DNA of 64,000 bases from Shewanella oneidensis MR-1 (GTDB lineage Bacteria; Pseudomonadota; Gammaproteobacteria; Enterobacterales; Shewanellaceae): assembly GCF_000146165.2 (NCBI RefSeq), contig NC_004347.2:1302001-1366000 (forward strand). The letters are read 5' to 3'. Under the pieces are notes generated by a model. The model searched no databases. It saw only the letters and a list, made by a program, of their open reading frames with translations, and was not told the DNA's origin. Shown here one piece after another: positions 18,806-29,178 of this stretch; positions within the stretch are counted from its first letter, which is position 1; the number at the start of each line of letters is the position of its first letter. A program made the position numbers and the translations under genes.

Positions 18806-19707
18806 AGATAAAGTCAAAACTCAAATGGCTTAAAGGACGTTTCTGGACGATTAGCTTCCCTTATGCTTGGCTATTGCTGTTCTTTGCCTTGCCCTTTGCG
18901 ATCGTTTTTAAGATCAGTTTGTCTACGGCGGCGATTGCTATCCCGCCCTATGAAGCGACCTTTCAATATGCAGATGATGTGTTAAATATCTTTCTGCACT
19001 TAGGTAACTATTTAATGTTGCTCGATGATCCGTTGTACTACACAGCGTATCTCAGTTCACTAAAAATGGCCCTAGTATCAACAATCGGTTGTTTGATTAT
19101 CGGCTATCCCATGGCCTATGCCATTGCCCGCGCACCTGCCAGATGGCAGACCGTTTTACTGCTATTGGTGATGCTACCTTCATGGACCTCATTTTTAATC
19201 CGGGTTTACGCTTGGATGGGGATCTTAAGTAATACAGGCATTATCAATAACTCGTTAATGTGGCTTGGGATTATTTCTGAGCCATTGCAAATATTAAACA
19301 CCAATATTGCTGTGTATATCGGGATTATTTATGCCTATTTACCCTTTATGATCCTGCCGCTATACGCGACTTTAGTTAAGTTGGACATGAGTTTAATTGA
19401 GGCTGCATCGGATCTTGGCTCAAGCCGTATCAATACCTTCTGGAAAATCACTTTCCCGTTATCTAAGAGTGGGGTGATTGCAGGTTCTATGCTGGTGTTT
19501 ATTCCGGCGGTAGGTGAGTTTGTGATCCCTGAGCTACTCGGCGGCCCAGATTCCTTAATGATAGGTAAAGTATTGTGGCAGGAGTTCTTCAATAACCGTG
19601 ATTGGCCGGTAGCCTCATCACTGGCAATTGTGATGCTAGTACTACTGATTATTCCTATTACCTTATTCCATCGCTATCAAGCGCGTAGTTTGGAGAAAGA
19701 CCTATGA
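18802..19707 (+). CDS. potH: Putrescine ABC transporter permease PotH
   Basis: A 301-residue inner-membrane permease with about six membrane helices. The real start is the ATG at 18802 inside the potG stop (ATGA), giving MKIKSKLKWLKG, rather than the ATG at 18769. The cytoplasmic EAA loop is visible as IEAASDLGSSRINTFWKITF, the contact site for PotG. It pairs with PotI to form the channel. It ends with an ATGA overlap onto potI. Confidence 0.92.
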   Translation: MKIKSKLKWLKGRFWTISFPYAWLLLFFALPFAIVFKISLSTAAIAIPPYEATFQYADDVLNIFLHLGNYLMLLDDPLYYTAYLSSLKMALVSTIGCLIIGYPMAYAIARAPARWQTVLLLLVMLPSWTSFLIRVYAWMGILSNTGIINNSLMWLGIISEPLQILNTNIAVYIGIIYAYLPFMILPLYATLVKLDMSLIEAASDLGSSRINTFWKITFPLSKSGVIAGSMLVFIPAVGEFVIPELLGGPDSLMIGKVLWQEFFNNRDWPVASSLAIVMLVLLIIPITLFHRYQARSLEKDL

Positions 19708-20519
19708 AAAAGCTGAGTTTTTCTTCCGTAATGCTGTGGTTTGGACTGTTATTTTTATACGCGCCTATGCTGATTTTGGTCATTTATTCTTTTAACGAGT
19801 CCAAGTTAGTAACAGTATGGGGTGGGTTTTCACCTAAGTGGTACGGTGAACTATTTAAGGATCAACAAATCCTCGATGCGGTATGGACCAGTTTGCGGAT
19901 TGCCTTTTACAGCTCAACGATGGCGGTAATTATTGGCACTATGGCTGCGTTTGTTATGACGCGCTTTAAGCGTTCATGGGCTAAGTTAACCCTGTCGAAT
20001 ATGATTACCGCTCCCTTGGTTATGCCCGAGGTGATAACGGGTTTGTCATTGCTACTGCTGTTTGTGCATATGGCGGATCTCCTTGGTTGGCCAAAAGAGC
20101 GCGGTATGGTGACTGTATGGATTGCCCATTCGACCTTCTGCGCGGCTTATGTGGCTGTGGTTGTGTCTTCAAGATTGCGTGAGTTAGATAGGTCAATCGA
20201 AGAGGCTGCAATGGATTTGGGTGCGACACCGCTCAAGACCTTCTTCCTCATTACTGTGCCGATGATTTCACCGGCGCTGGTGGCGGGATGGTTATTATCC
20301 TTTAGCTTGTCACTGGATGACTTGGTGATATCAAGCTTTGCCTCTGGCCCAGGTGCGACCACCTTACCTATGGTGGTGTTCTCTTCGGTTCGTCTTGGGG
20401 TATCGCCTAAAATTAACGCCTTAGCGACCCTGATTATTCTCTGCGTATCGTTAATTGCCTTCCTTTCTTGGTATATGGCAAGACGCGCAGAAAAACGTGA
20501 GCGGATGCCGCTTAATTAA
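19704..20519 (+). CDS. potI: Putrescine ABC transporter permease PotI
   Basis: A 271-residue permease with six predicted helices and the EAA loop IEEAAMDLGATPLKTFFLIT. It begins at the ATGA overlap with potH and is the last gene of potFGHI. A rho-independent terminator follows 14 bases after the stop. The partner assignments rest on gene order and family similarity to the E. coli putrescine system. Confidence 0.92.
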   Translation: MKKLSFSSVMLWFGLLFLYAPMLILVIYSFNESKLVTVWGGFSPKWYGELFKDQQILDAVWTSLRIAFYSSTMAVIIGTMAAFVMTRFKRSWAKLTLSNMITAPLVMPEVITGLSLLLLFVHMADLLGWPKERGMVTVWIAHSTFCAAYVAVVVSSRLRELDRSIEEAAMDLGATPLKTFFLITVPMISPALVAGWLLSFSLSLDDLVISSFASGPGATTLPMVVFSSVRLGVSPKINALATLIILCVSLIAFLSWYMARRAEKRERMPLN

Positions 20520-20532
20520 TACTTTTGTTAAT

Positions 20533-20565
20533 CAATGGCCTTGTTTCGCAAGGCCATTGCGTTTT
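20533..20565 (+). terminator. Terminator after potI
   Basis: CAATGGCCTT (20533-20542) pairs with AAGGCCATTG (20550-20559) across a 7-base loop and is followed by CGTTTTT. It closes the pot operon, so the following puuB has its own promoter. Confidence 0.85.
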
Positions 20566-20721
20566 TGTCCTGTTAGCGTTTTCCTGCATCTCTTTAGTAA
20601 GCCCTATAGTGCCATGCTAAGCCGCTTATTACGCTTTGTTTGAAATATCAAACGAAATGTAAATTATTGTGCATTTATGGCTAGTGTTTGCCAATTTGAA
20701 GGTGTAGGATGTGACAGTTGT

Positions 20722-20736
20722 TTAAAATAACGAACA
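20722..20736 (+). promoter_or_regulatory. PuuR-like operator upstream of puuB
   Basis: TTAAAATAACGAACA matches about 11 of 15 positions of the PuuR box, including the GAACA core shared with the other candidate sites. It ends 19 bases before the puuB ATG. Confidence 0.48.
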
Positions 20737-20755
20737 TAAAAATCAAGGGAACATC

Positions 20756-22042
20756 ATGTCTGCCATACCTCACACTGGATCATATTATGCGGCATCGGCT
20801 AACGATAAGGTTGAGCGTGCGCGTTTACAGGAATCGATTGAAGCCGATGTTTGCGTGATAGGAGCGGGCTATACCGGCCTCTCTGCGGCGTTACATTTAC
20901 TTGAGTTGGGCTTTAGTGTGGTGGTACTCGACGCGGCCAGAATTGGTTGGGGCGCATCGGGACGTAATGGTGGTCAAATCGTCAATAGTTATAGCCGAGA
21001 TATTGATACTATTGAAAAAACGGTAGGTAAAGAACAGGCAAAACTCTTCGGAAAAATGGCCTTTGAAGGCGGGCGTATCATCCGCGAACGTATCGCTAAG
21101 TACAATATTTCATGCGACCTTAAGGATGGCGGCGTATTTGCGGCGATGAACGAAAAGCAAATGGGCCATTTACGTCATCAAAAACAATTATGGGAAAGCC
21201 ACGGTCATATGGGGCAGCTTGAGTTACTTGATGGTAAGGGGATTCGCTCTGTGGTAAATACTGAGCGTTATGTTGGCGGTATGCTGGACAAGAGTGGCGG
21301 TCATATTCACCCTCTCAATCTCGCCTTAGGCGAAGCGCGCGCCGTTGAATCCCTTGGCGGCAAGATTTTTGAAGACTCTGCAGTATTGCGGGTCGATGAA
21401 GGCGATAATCCCGTAGTACATACCGCGACAGGCAGCGTAAAAGCCAAGTTTGTCGTGGTGGCGGGTAATGCCTACCTTGGTAAATTAATGCCTGAATTAC
21501 AAGCCAAATCAATGCCCTGTGGCACACAAGTGATTACCACCGAACCCTTAGACGAAGACTTGGCGGCAAGTTTATTACCGCAGGATTACTGCGTTGAGGA
21601 TTGTAACTATTTACTCGATTATTTTAGGCTTTCCGGCGATAAGCGGATGATCTATGGTGGCGGTGTGGTGTATGGCGCGCGCGATCCCGCGGATATCGAA
21701 TCTTTAATTATTCCCAACATGCTCAAAACCTTCCCACAGTTAAAAGGCGTGAAGGTTGATTATGCGTGGACGGGTAACTTTTTACTCACATTATCACGTC
21801 TGCCGCAGGTTGGTCGTATCGGTAAAAATATCTATTATTCACAGGGTTGTAGTGGACATGGCGTCACTTACACCCATTTAGCTGGCAAATTAATTGCTGA
21901 AATGCTCAATGGTCAAGCGACGCGTTTTGATGCCTTTGCCGCATTACCACATTATCCCTTCCCCGGTGGTCATGCTTTACGTGTACCTTTTAGTGCGCTA
22001 GGGGCGTGGTATTACAGTTTAAGAGATAAATTAGGCGTTTAG
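20756..22042 (+). CDS. puuB: Gamma-glutamylputrescine oxidase PuuB
   Basis: A 428-residue DAO-family flavoenzyme, close to E. coli PuuB in length. The FAD dinucleotide motif CVIGAGYTGLSAALHL is at about 31-46, followed by GWGASGRNGGQIVNSY. The C-terminal YSQGCSGHGVTYTH segment completes the active lobe. It oxidises gamma-glutamylputrescine to the aldehyde, with release of ammonia and peroxide. It leads a three-gene run with the GabD-like and gabT genes and is preceded by a PuuR-like box. It is related to, but clearly diverged from, the enzyme at 9889. Confidence 0.88.
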   Translation: MSAIPHTGSYYAASANDKVERARLQESIEADVCVIGAGYTGLSAALHLLELGFSVVVLDAARIGWGASGRNGGQIVNSYSRDIDTIEKTVGKEQAKLFGKMAFEGGRIIRERIAKYNISCDLKDGGVFAAMNEKQMGHLRHQKQLWESHGHMGQLELLDGKGIRSVVNTERYVGGMLDKSGGHIHPLNLALGEARAVESLGGKIFEDSAVLRVDEGDNPVVHTATGSVKAKFVVVAGNAYLGKLMPELQAKSMPCGTQVITTEPLDEDLAASLLPQDYCVEDCNYLLDYFRLSGDKRMIYGGGVVYGARDPADIESLIIPNMLKTFPQLKGVKVDYAWTGNFLLTLSRLPQVGRIGKNIYYSQGCSGHGVTYTHLAGKLIAEMLNGQATRFDAFAALPHYPFPGGHALRVPFSALGAWYYSLRDKLGV

Positions 22043-22098
22043 TCTGTGTCATTTTTGAGTAGAGGTAGTGTATTACCTCGACGGAAGAGGAAATTCTT

Positions 22099-23547
22099 GT
22101 GTTGCTTAACGATCCGAGTCTGCTACGTCAGCAATGTTATATCAATGGTCAGTGGTGCGATGCCAACTCTAAGGAAACCGTTGCGATTACTAATCCGGCA
22201 ACGGGCGCAGTGATCGCCTGTGTCCCTGTGATGGGGCAGGCCGAAACTCAAGCGGCGATTGCGGCAGCTGAGGCGGCATTACCCGCATGGCGAGCATTAA
22301 CCGCCAAAGAGCGCGGTGCCAAGCTGCGCCGTTGGTTCGAATTATTGAATGAAAACAGTGATGATTTAGCACTGCTGATGACCAGTGAGCAGGGCAAGCC
22401 TCTGACTGAAGCCAAAGGTGAAGTGACCTACGCGGCATCTTTTATCGAATGGTTTGCCGAAGAGGCTAAGCGCATCTACGGCGATACTATTCCGGGGCAT
22501 CAAGGCGATAAACGCATTATGGTCATCAAGCAGCCTGTCGGGGTGACAGCGGCGATTACGCCATGGAACTTTCCTGCAGCGATGATCACCCGAAAAGCGG
22601 CGCCCGCGCTAGCTGCAGGTTGTACTATGGTGGTTAAACCTGCGCCGCAAACGCCCTTTACCGCATTAGCATTAGCCGTGTTGGCTGAACGTGCGGGTAT
22701 TCCGGCAGGGGTCTTTAGTGTGATAACGGGTGACGCTATTGCCATCGGTAATGAGATGTGCACTAACCCGATAGTGCGTAAGTTGTCTTTCACGGGCTCA
22801 ACCAATGTTGGGATTAAGTTGATGGCGCAGTGCGCGCCAACGCTGAAAAAATTATCTTTAGAATTAGGTGGTAATGCGCCTTTTATTGTATTCGATGATG
22901 CCAATATTGATGCGGCCGTTGAAGGCGCCATGATCGCTAAATATCGCAATGCGGGCCAAACCTGCGTTTGCGCTAACCGCATTTATGTGCAGGCGGGCGT
23001 GTATGACGAATTTGCTGAAAAGCTCAGTATGGCCGTGGCTAAGTTAAAGGTTGGTGAGGGGATTATTGCGGGTGTGACAACCGGACCGCTGATCAATGCA
23101 GCAGCGGTGGAAAAAGTGCAAAGTCATCTTGAAGATGCCATCAAAAAAGGCGCGACAGTGCTTGCCGGTGGGAAAGTTCACGAACTTGGCGGTAATTTCT
23201 TTGAGCCAACCGTGCTGACCAATGCCGATAAAAGCATGCGTGTTGCCCGTGAAGAAACGTTTGGCCCACTCGCGCCGTTGTTTAAATTTAACGATGTGGA
23301 TGATGTGATCAAACAAGCCAATGATACCGAGTTTGGTTTAGCGGCATATTTCTATGGCCGTGATATTTCCTTGGTGTGGAAAGTCGCCGAGTCGCTCGAA
23401 TACGGCATGGTGGGGGTTAATACTGGCTTGATTTCCACCGAAGTGGCGCCCTTTGGCGGAATGAAGTCTTCAGGGCTTGGCCGTGAAGGTTCTAAGTATG
23501 GCATCGAAGAATATTTAGAAATTAAATATATCTGTATGTCTGTTTAA
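22099..23547 (+). CDS. gabD: Succinate-semialdehyde dehydrogenase (GabD-like)
   Basis: A 482-residue aldehyde dehydrogenase starting at a GTG with AGAGGA upstream. The NAD(P)-binding TPWNFPAAMITRK, the general-base segment SLELGGNAPFIVF, and the nucleophile in GQTCVCANRIYVQ are all present and are of GabD type. It oxidises succinate semialdehyde to succinate after GabT. No separate PuuC-like dehydrogenase is visible in the island, so this enzyme may also handle the gamma-glutamyl aldehyde, or PuuC is encoded elsewhere. That second role is inference. Confidence 0.88.
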   Translation: MLLNDPSLLRQQCYINGQWCDANSKETVAITNPATGAVIACVPVMGQAETQAAIAAAEAALPAWRALTAKERGAKLRRWFELLNENSDDLALLMTSEQGKPLTEAKGEVTYAASFIEWFAEEAKRIYGDTIPGHQGDKRIMVIKQPVGVTAAITPWNFPAAMITRKAAPALAAGCTMVVKPAPQTPFTALALAVLAERAGIPAGVFSVITGDAIAIGNEMCTNPIVRKLSFTGSTNVGIKLMAQCAPTLKKLSLELGGNAPFIVFDDANIDAAVEGAMIAKYRNAGQTCVCANRIYVQAGVYDEFAEKLSMAVAKLKVGEGIIAGVTTGPLINAAAVEKVQSHLEDAIKKGATVLAGGKVHELGGNFFEPTVLTNADKSMRVAREETFGPLAPLFKFNDVDDVIKQANDTEFGLAAYFYGRDISLVWKVAESLEYGMVGVNTGLISTEVAPFGGMKSSGLGREGSKYGIEEYLEIKYICMSV

Positions 23548-23610
23548 GTGGCTGACGTTTGATAGGCAATGCGACTTCAGCAAGTTGGAAATGCGAGCAA
23601 GGAACATAAA

Positions 23611-24888
23611 ATGAGCACAACTAATGATTCATTAATGGCGCGTCGCCAAGCCGCCGTAGCGGGTGGTGTTGGTCAAATTCACCCGATTTTTACTGCCCGT
23701 GCTGAAAATGCCAGCGTATGGGATGTCGAAGGTCGTGAGTTTATCGATTTTGCCGGAGGCATTGCCGTGCTAAATACTGGGCATTTGCATCCTAAGGTAA
23801 AGGCCGCTGTAGCGGCGCAGCTTGAAGATTTCTCCCATACTTGCTTTATGGTGCTTGGCTATGAAAGTTACATCCAAGTCTGCGAAAAACTCAATCAATT
23901 AGTGCCTGGTGATTTTGCTAAAAAAACTGCCTTGTTTACCAGTGGTTCAGAAGCAGTTGAAAACGCGGTAAAAGTAGCTCGCGCTTACACCAAGCGTGCC
24001 GGAGTGATTGCGTTTACCTCGGGCTACCATGGCCGCACTATGGCAGCACTTGCGTTAACCGGTAAAGTGGCGCCCTACAGTAAAGGCATGGGGTTAATGT
24101 CAGCCAACGTGTTTCGCGCCGAATTCCCCTGTGCACTGCACGGTGTATCTGATGATGATGCTATGGCTTCGATTGAACGCATCTTTAAAAACGATGCGGA
24201 GCCAAGTGATATTGCCGCAATTATTCTCGAACCTGTGCAAGGTGAGGGCGGATTTTATGCCGTATCCCCCGCATTTATGCAGCGTTTACGGGCGCTCTGC
24301 GACCGTGAAGGCATTATGCTGATTGCCGATGAGGTGCAAACGGGGGCTGGTCGCACTGGGACCTTTTTTGCGATGGAGCAAATGGGTGTAAGCGCTGATA
24401 TTACAACCTTTGCCAAATCCATTGCCGGTGGTTTTCCACTATCTGGCATTACTGGACGCGCGCAGGTAATGGATGCCATTGGCCCCGGTGGTTTAGGTGG
24501 CACCTACGGCGGTAACCCGCTCGCTTGCGCTGCGGCGCTTGCTGTGCTTGAGGTGTTTGAGGAAGAAAAACTGCTTGAGCGCGCTAACGCCATTGGTGAT
24601 CGGATTAAGTCGGCGCTAAATACTATGCAAGTAGAGCATCCGCAAATTGCCGATGTGCGCGGCTTAGGGGCCATGAACGCCATTGAATTGATGGAGGATG
24701 GCAAACCAGCGCCTCAGTATTGCGCGCAAATCTTAGCAGAGGCGAGAAACCGTGGGTTAATCCTGTTGTCCTGCGGCACATATGGCAATGTGCTGCGAAT
24801 TTTGGTGCCGTTAACTGTGTCGGACACCCAGTTAGATGCGGGGCTGGGTATTTTGAAAACGAGCTTCAATGCTGTGTTAAAAGGTTAG
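23611..24888 (+). CDS. gabT: 4-aminobutyrate aminotransferase GabT/PuuE
   Basis: A 425-residue class III PLP aminotransferase. The ATG at 23611 (MSTTNDSLMARRQAAVAGG) has AAGGA seven bases upstream and matches known GabT starts; the ATG at 23569 lacks this. The features are TSGSEAVENAVKVARAYT for phosphate binding, LIADEVQTGAGRTG with the PLP aspartate, and the Schiff-base lysine in TFAKSIAGGFPLSG. It moves the amino group of GABA to 2-oxoglutarate, giving succinate semialdehyde for the upstream dehydrogenase. A bidirectional terminator follows. Confidence 0.92.
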   Translation: MSTTNDSLMARRQAAVAGGVGQIHPIFTARAENASVWDVEGREFIDFAGGIAVLNTGHLHPKVKAAVAAQLEDFSHTCFMVLGYESYIQVCEKLNQLVPGDFAKKTALFTSGSEAVENAVKVARAYTKRAGVIAFTSGYHGRTMAALALTGKVAPYSKGMGLMSANVFRAEFPCALHGVSDDDAMASIERIFKNDAEPSDIAAIILEPVQGEGGFYAVSPAFMQRLRALCDREGIMLIADEVQTGAGRTGTFFAMEQMGVSADITTFAKSIAGGFPLSGITGRAQVMDAIGPGGLGGTYGGNPLACAAALAVLEVFEEEKLLERANAIGDRIKSALNTMQVEHPQIADVRGLGAMNAIELMEDGKPAPQYCAQILAEARNRGLILLSCGTYGNVLRILVPLTVSDTQLDAGLGILKTSFNAVLKG

Positions 24889-24903
24889 TTTCACAACCGA
24901 TAT

Positions 24904-24941
24904 AAAAAACTGCCGAAAGCTAAGCTTATCGGCAGTTTTTT
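24904..24941. terminator. Bidirectional terminator between gabT and the peptide transporter
   Basis: A 13-bp stem (24904-24916 with 24929-24941, AAAAAACTGCCGA) carries A and T runs on both sides, serving the two convergent genes. Confidence 0.88.
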
Positions 24942-24973
24942 GTTTATGTGAGTAACAGTTCGCTGAGTAAAAG

Positions 24974-26524
24974 TTATTGCTCAGCTTTTACATCGCGCAA
25001 GGAGGCTGCTGCATTATTCTCAATACTGCTATGGGCATGATGGCTTTCTGTCAAACGGCGCATCAGCGGTAATACGGCGAGAGCGATAATGGTACAAACC
25101 ACGGCCGCAACCCCTAATTTATTGAATAGATTGGTATAAACAGGGAGTGTTTGCAGTGGATCGACTAAGTCCTGTGGCACGCTAGCAAAGTTGGCCACAA
25201 CGCCGCCTAAGTACTGGGAAATGCCCGATGCCACGAAATACGCGCCCATCATAAAGCCGCCCATACGTGCAGGCACGTAGCGGGCAATCATCGCTAAACC
25301 AAGGCCACTTACTAGTAACTCCCCCAAAGAGTAAGAAGCGTAACCCCAAATCATTACCCAAGAAGAGGTTTTACCATTTACGGCAAATTGGCCTGCAAAA
25401 CCGTAGATAAAGAAACCAATCGCCACGACAGCAAAGCCCAAGGCAAACTTAGCTGCTATCGAAAAGTCCTTATTATTGCGGCCAGCCCAGGAATAACTCC
25501 ATGCCAGAACTGGGCTTAATACCATGATCCAGATTGGGTTAAGTGCTTGGAACTGCGCAGGTGACCAAGTCCATAAATGGGTGCCAAAGACTTGGAAATC
25601 CCAATCGACGTTACGTAGCGCAAACAGAGCCAGCGAAGTCGACATTTGCTGATAGAAGATAAAGAAGAATACCGTTTGTACGGTGAGAATAAGCGCCGCG
25701 ATAAGTCCGGCACGCTCACTTGGCTCACTTGTGCGAATCAAATGGAAGAAAATGCCTAATACTGCAACACCAGCAGCGTAAACGAATACACGGGCAACAT
25801 CTTCATATTCTAGAATAATCGCCGAAGCAACCACGGAAAGTGCTGCTAATGCTAATACAATAGCAAGGCTCTTCTTGTTGACTGGGCGCGTATCTGGCTC
25901 AGAACCATAGTTCGCGAGGCTTTTATGCATCAGAGCATAGTTGCCTAAACCGACAAGAATACCCACACAGCACACGGCAAAGGCGGCATGCCAGCCAAAT
26001 TCATTACCGTATTGAGCGTTAACATAGTCCTTTATCCAAGGGGTTAACAGCATAGAGAAGGTCGAACCTACGTTTACCGCCATATAATAGATGGTAAAAG
26101 CACTGTCGATTTTAGAGTCATCGCCTTCGTAGATCTTGCGGACTAAGTTACCGGCATTGGGTTTGAACAGGCCGTTACCGACCACAATCACCCCAAGGGC
26201 GGAGAACATAAACCAAGTGTTTTCGGTTGGCACCGTCATGAGTGCATAACCGACGGATAAAATCCCCGCACCGAGCAACATAGTGCGTTTGGTGCCAAGA
26301 ATTTTATCCCCGACCCAGCCCCCAATTGCGGGTGATACGTAAATTAACGCCGCACAGGCGCTCCACACTAAGTTTGCACGTGAGTCATCAAAGCCAAGAC
26401 GCTGCACCATAAAGTACACGATCAGCGCCTGCATGCCGTAATAACCAAAACGTTCCCATAATTCGATAAGTGACACAGTCATAAACGAATGTGTCTTGCT
26501 TACCTGATTGGTACCAAGAGTCAT
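24974..26524 (-). CDS. POT-family proton-dependent di/tripeptide transporter
   Basis: A 516-residue PTR2/POT transporter. The ATG at 26524 (MTLGTNQVSKTHSFMTVSLI) is preferred over a start 51 residues earlier, because POT proteins begin just before the ELWERFGYYGMQALI helix-1 motif. The family signature GNGLFKPNAGNLV in helices 4-5 is present. About 12-14 membrane helices are expected. It imports di- and tripeptides with protons at the inner membrane. It is convergent with gabT and has no visible functional link to the polyamine genes. Confidence 0.88.
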   Translation of the reverse strand: MTLGTNQVSKTHSFMTVSLIELWERFGYYGMQALIVYFMVQRLGFDDSRANLVWSACAALIYVSPAIGGWVGDKILGTKRTMLLGAGILSVGYALMTVPTENTWFMFSALGVIVVGNGLFKPNAGNLVRKIYEGDDSKIDSAFTIYYMAVNVGSTFSMLLTPWIKDYVNAQYGNEFGWHAAFAVCCVGILVGLGNYALMHKSLANYGSEPDTRPVNKKSLAIVLALAALSVVASAIILEYEDVARVFVYAAGVAVLGIFFHLIRTSEPSERAGLIAALILTVQTVFFFIFYQQMSTSLALFALRNVDWDFQVFGTHLWTWSPAQFQALNPIWIMVLSPVLAWSYSWAGRNNKDFSIAAKFALGFAVVAIGFFIYGFAGQFAVNGKTSSWVMIWGYASYSLGELLVSGLGLAMIARYVPARMGGFMMGAYFVASGISQYLGGVVANFASVPQDLVDPLQTLPVYTNLFNKLGVAAVVCTIIALAVLPLMRRLTESHHAHSSIENNAAASLRDVKAEQ

Positions 26525-26993
26525 AAAGCTTGCTTCCGTTATTGTTGTTTTGTGTTTAGGGCCAAGAGTATAAGGCGATAGACTGCGCAAACCAATGGTA
26601 CAACGCCACAGAATAGACTTTGTTACAAATGAATTTAGGTTTTTTAATCTAGAGTTAATGTTAATGTATTTGCTCAAACCTATCTAAATCTTCCGTCATT
26701 GTGAGTTGAGTCATATTTGTAAAATGACATTAGCGGTACATGTATACCTAATTCACCTAAATACTGTCTCTTCAGATTGTTTGGCTATAAGTATTTGGTT
26801 TCGTTAATGGGAGCGTCATCACACTCAATTTGTTGAAATAGCTCCCTCAAAAGTTTTACTTGTGTGCAACAATTCACTATCTTAAAGGCTGGTAATCCTG
26901 ATAGAGAGTGCTACGTTTTAAATTAGTAAGTAAAAATAAAATGAACTAGATCAAAATAATTAGGCTTTTGACCTTCTATTTGGAGTTTACTCG
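26525..26993. other. Intergenic region between the peptide transporter and the chemoreceptor
   Basis: About 470 bases hold two divergent promoters. GGGAGC (26809-26814) and GCTCCC (26839-26844) form a loose inverted repeat. No exact sigma-28 flagellar promoter was found for the chemoreceptor, and no coding frame is supported. Confidence 0.5.
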
Positions 26994-29114
26994 ATGAAGC
27001 ATTTGTCCATCAGTACTAAGTTGTTGTGGATCACTTCCGCCTTATTTTTATCGATTGTTGCCATTCTCTCCATCAGCCTTTGGTGGACCCTCTCTGAGCA
27101 AAATGTTGAACTCTCTCATCAGGTGCAGGAAACTTTGCAAATTGAGACCCACGATAAGCTAGAAGCTCGTGCAGGGGAATACGGTGAAATGGTGGCGGGG
27201 TTTATCAACGAAGCCTATCGAATTCCATACTCTTTTGCTGGCATTGTCGAAAGCACTGCTGAAGAGTTGCCACTCAAGCGTGATCGTTTAGAGCTAGCAA
27301 TTGCGGCGGTGTTAAAGAAAAACACCCAAATATCTTCCATGTATGCTCAGTTTGAAGCTAATGGTTACGATGGGCTCGACAGCGAATTTTTAAACGTGAA
27401 TGTGAGTCACAGCGTCGCTTCATCGGGCGTATTGGAGATATATTACACTCGCAACGATGATGGTACGGTTGAACACCATCAAGTTGAAGATTCATCAGAA
27501 AAATATAAAACATCCCTTAATGAGTTTGGCATCCGCGAATCTGAATGGTACCTCTGTGCCAAGGAAACCTTAAAGCCTTGTTTAATGGAGCCGTACCTCT
27601 ACGAAATCACCCCTGGTAATACTGCGCTAATGACGTCGTTAACGGTTTCTGCTGTTAAGCATAAACAGTTTATAGGCGTGGTTGGGGTGGATGTTAACTT
27701 ACCCGTATTCCAAGTGTTAATTGATAAACTTTCTAAAAGCCTATACGACGGCCAAGCTAAAGTGACCTTACTCAGCACCCGTGGTCTGGTGGTTGCCGCA
27801 AGTCATTACAGTAAAAAAGCACGCCCTTTGGCTGAGTCTATTGACCCAAAACTTGCGGTACAAATGATTGCATTGCATAAGAATGGCGGTTACATGGCAA
27901 ATGATGATGAGATTATCGTGGCCTATCCAATCGACATTCCCCTCGCTAATGCTGAGTGGTCGTTAGCGATTCAAGTGCCTAAGTCGATGGCCCTGAAGAG
28001 CTCCATTTTACTTAATGAAAAAATGGATGACATGGCGACATCACTTGGTAGCATATTGGTCATTGTTGGTTTAGCGGTTTCTATTCTGGCAGTTGTCACC
28101 ATCAGTATTGTGATCCGCAGCGTGATAGCACCGCTCAGACTTATCCAAGGACGCGTTGAGAATTTAGCCAGTGCCGATGGCGATTTGACCCAATCGATTG
28201 AAGTCGATTCACACGCAGAACTCATCGCACTAGGTAAAGGATTTAACTCCTTCATCCATAAACTTAAAGATTTAATCTCTGAACTCAAAGCGCTTGCAGG
28301 TCAAACACAGGAAGAGAGTTTGTCCTCTGCCAAAATTGCAGAGTTAACTCGCGATAGCGTGCATCGCCAATATGGCGAAATTGAGAGTGTGGTGACTGCG
28401 GTTAATGAAATGAGTGCTACAGCACTTGAGGTCGCAAAAGCTTCAGAACAAACCGCAGCGGAAACTGAAGCTATGTCTCGCAATGTGCACCTTAGTGAAG
28501 AGAGCCTAACGAAAGCGATGGATTATGTGACCACCATGTCGCAGGAGTCTATGCAAGCTAAAGTCGCCGTGAGTAAAGTGGCTGAAAGTAGCACTAATAT
28601 TAGTCGAATCCTCGAAGTGATTAGCTCTATTGCCGCACAAACTAACTTACTTGCCTTAAACGCAGCCATTGAAGCCGCACGTGCTGGCGAGCAAGGACGA
28701 GGTTTTGCGGTGGTCGCAGATGAAGTCAGGGCACTTGCCTCTAAAACCCAGAGCTCAACCGATGATATCAGTGTACTGATTGATGCGCTTCAAAAAGAGG
28801 TTCAGAGTGCATCTGCGATTATTGATAAAGGTGCAGAGCGTGCGCAAATGGCGGTTTCGCAAACTGAGCAAGCTCTAACCTCGCTGAATTCTATGGTCAG
28901 CCAAATAGAAGAGATTTCGGCGCAAGTGACCCATATTGCTGCTGCAGCTGAAGAACAAAGTGCAGTAACTGAAGAGGTTAACCGTAATATCACGGGGATT
29001 TCTGACTCAGCTTCTGAGTTGGCTCGCCTTGCTGGCGAAGCGCAACAAAGCAGCGTAGTCCTCGCTGAACTGGTGAAACAACAACATCAGCAATTAGGTA
29101 AGTTAAAAACCTAA
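26994..29114 (+). CDS. Methyl-accepting chemotaxis protein with dCache sensor
   Basis: A 706-residue chemoreceptor: membrane helix at about 10-32, a large periplasmic dCache-type domain (about 35-345), second helix (about 348-375), HAMP, then the MA signalling domain with tip sequence [20 protein letters not shown] near 547. GGAG eight bases before the ATG supports the start. In the sensor, SEWY and a later GVDVNL aspartate recall the amino-acid dCache pocket, but the usual R-x-W-Y arginine is not at that place, so the ligand is open. Two cysteines (CAKETLKPC) may form a disulfide. Confidence 0.9.
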   Translation: MKHLSISTKLLWITSALFLSIVAILSISLWWTLSEQNVELSHQVQETLQIETHDKLEARAGEYGEMVAGFINEAYRIPYSFAGIVESTAEELPLKRDRLELAIAAVLKKNTQISSMYAQFEANGYDGLDSEFLNVNVSHSVASSGVLEIYYTRNDDGTVEHHQVEDSSEKYKTSLNEFGIRESEWYLCAKETLKPCLMEPYLYEITPGNTALMTSLTVSAVKHKQFIGVVGVDVNLPVFQVLIDKLSKSLYDGQAKVTLLSTRGLVVAASHYSKKARPLAESIDPKLAVQMIALHKNGGYMANDDEIIVAYPIDIPLANAEWSLAIQVPKSMALKSSILLNEKMDDMATSLGSILVIVGLAVSILAVVTISIVIRSVIAPLRLIQGRVENLASADGDLTQSIEVDSHAELIALGKGFNSFIHKLKDLISELKALAGQTQEESLSSAKIAELTRDSVHRQYGEIESVVTAVNEMSATALEVAKASEQTAAETEAMSRNVHLSEESLTKAMDYVTTMSQESMQAKVAVSKVAESSTNISRILEVISSIAAQTNLLALNAAIEAARAGEQGRGFAVVADEVRALASKTQSSTDDISVLIDALQKEVQSASAIIDKGAERAQMAVSQTEQALTSLNSMVSQIEEISAQVTHIAAAAEEQSAVTEEVNRNITGISDSASELARLAGEAQQSSVVLAELVKQQHQQLGKLKT

Positions 29115-29178
29115 CCATAAGGACAGCTTCCTGCTTAAGGTAAGATAGGTTTTCGAACTTTATCGCAGCCAGCAAGGT

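Noticed and set aside
26680..26993. TAAA...GATA near 26882 as a sigma-28 promoter of the chemoreceptor
   Set aside because: The spacing between the two halves is about 13 bases instead of about 18, and the other consensus bases are missing.
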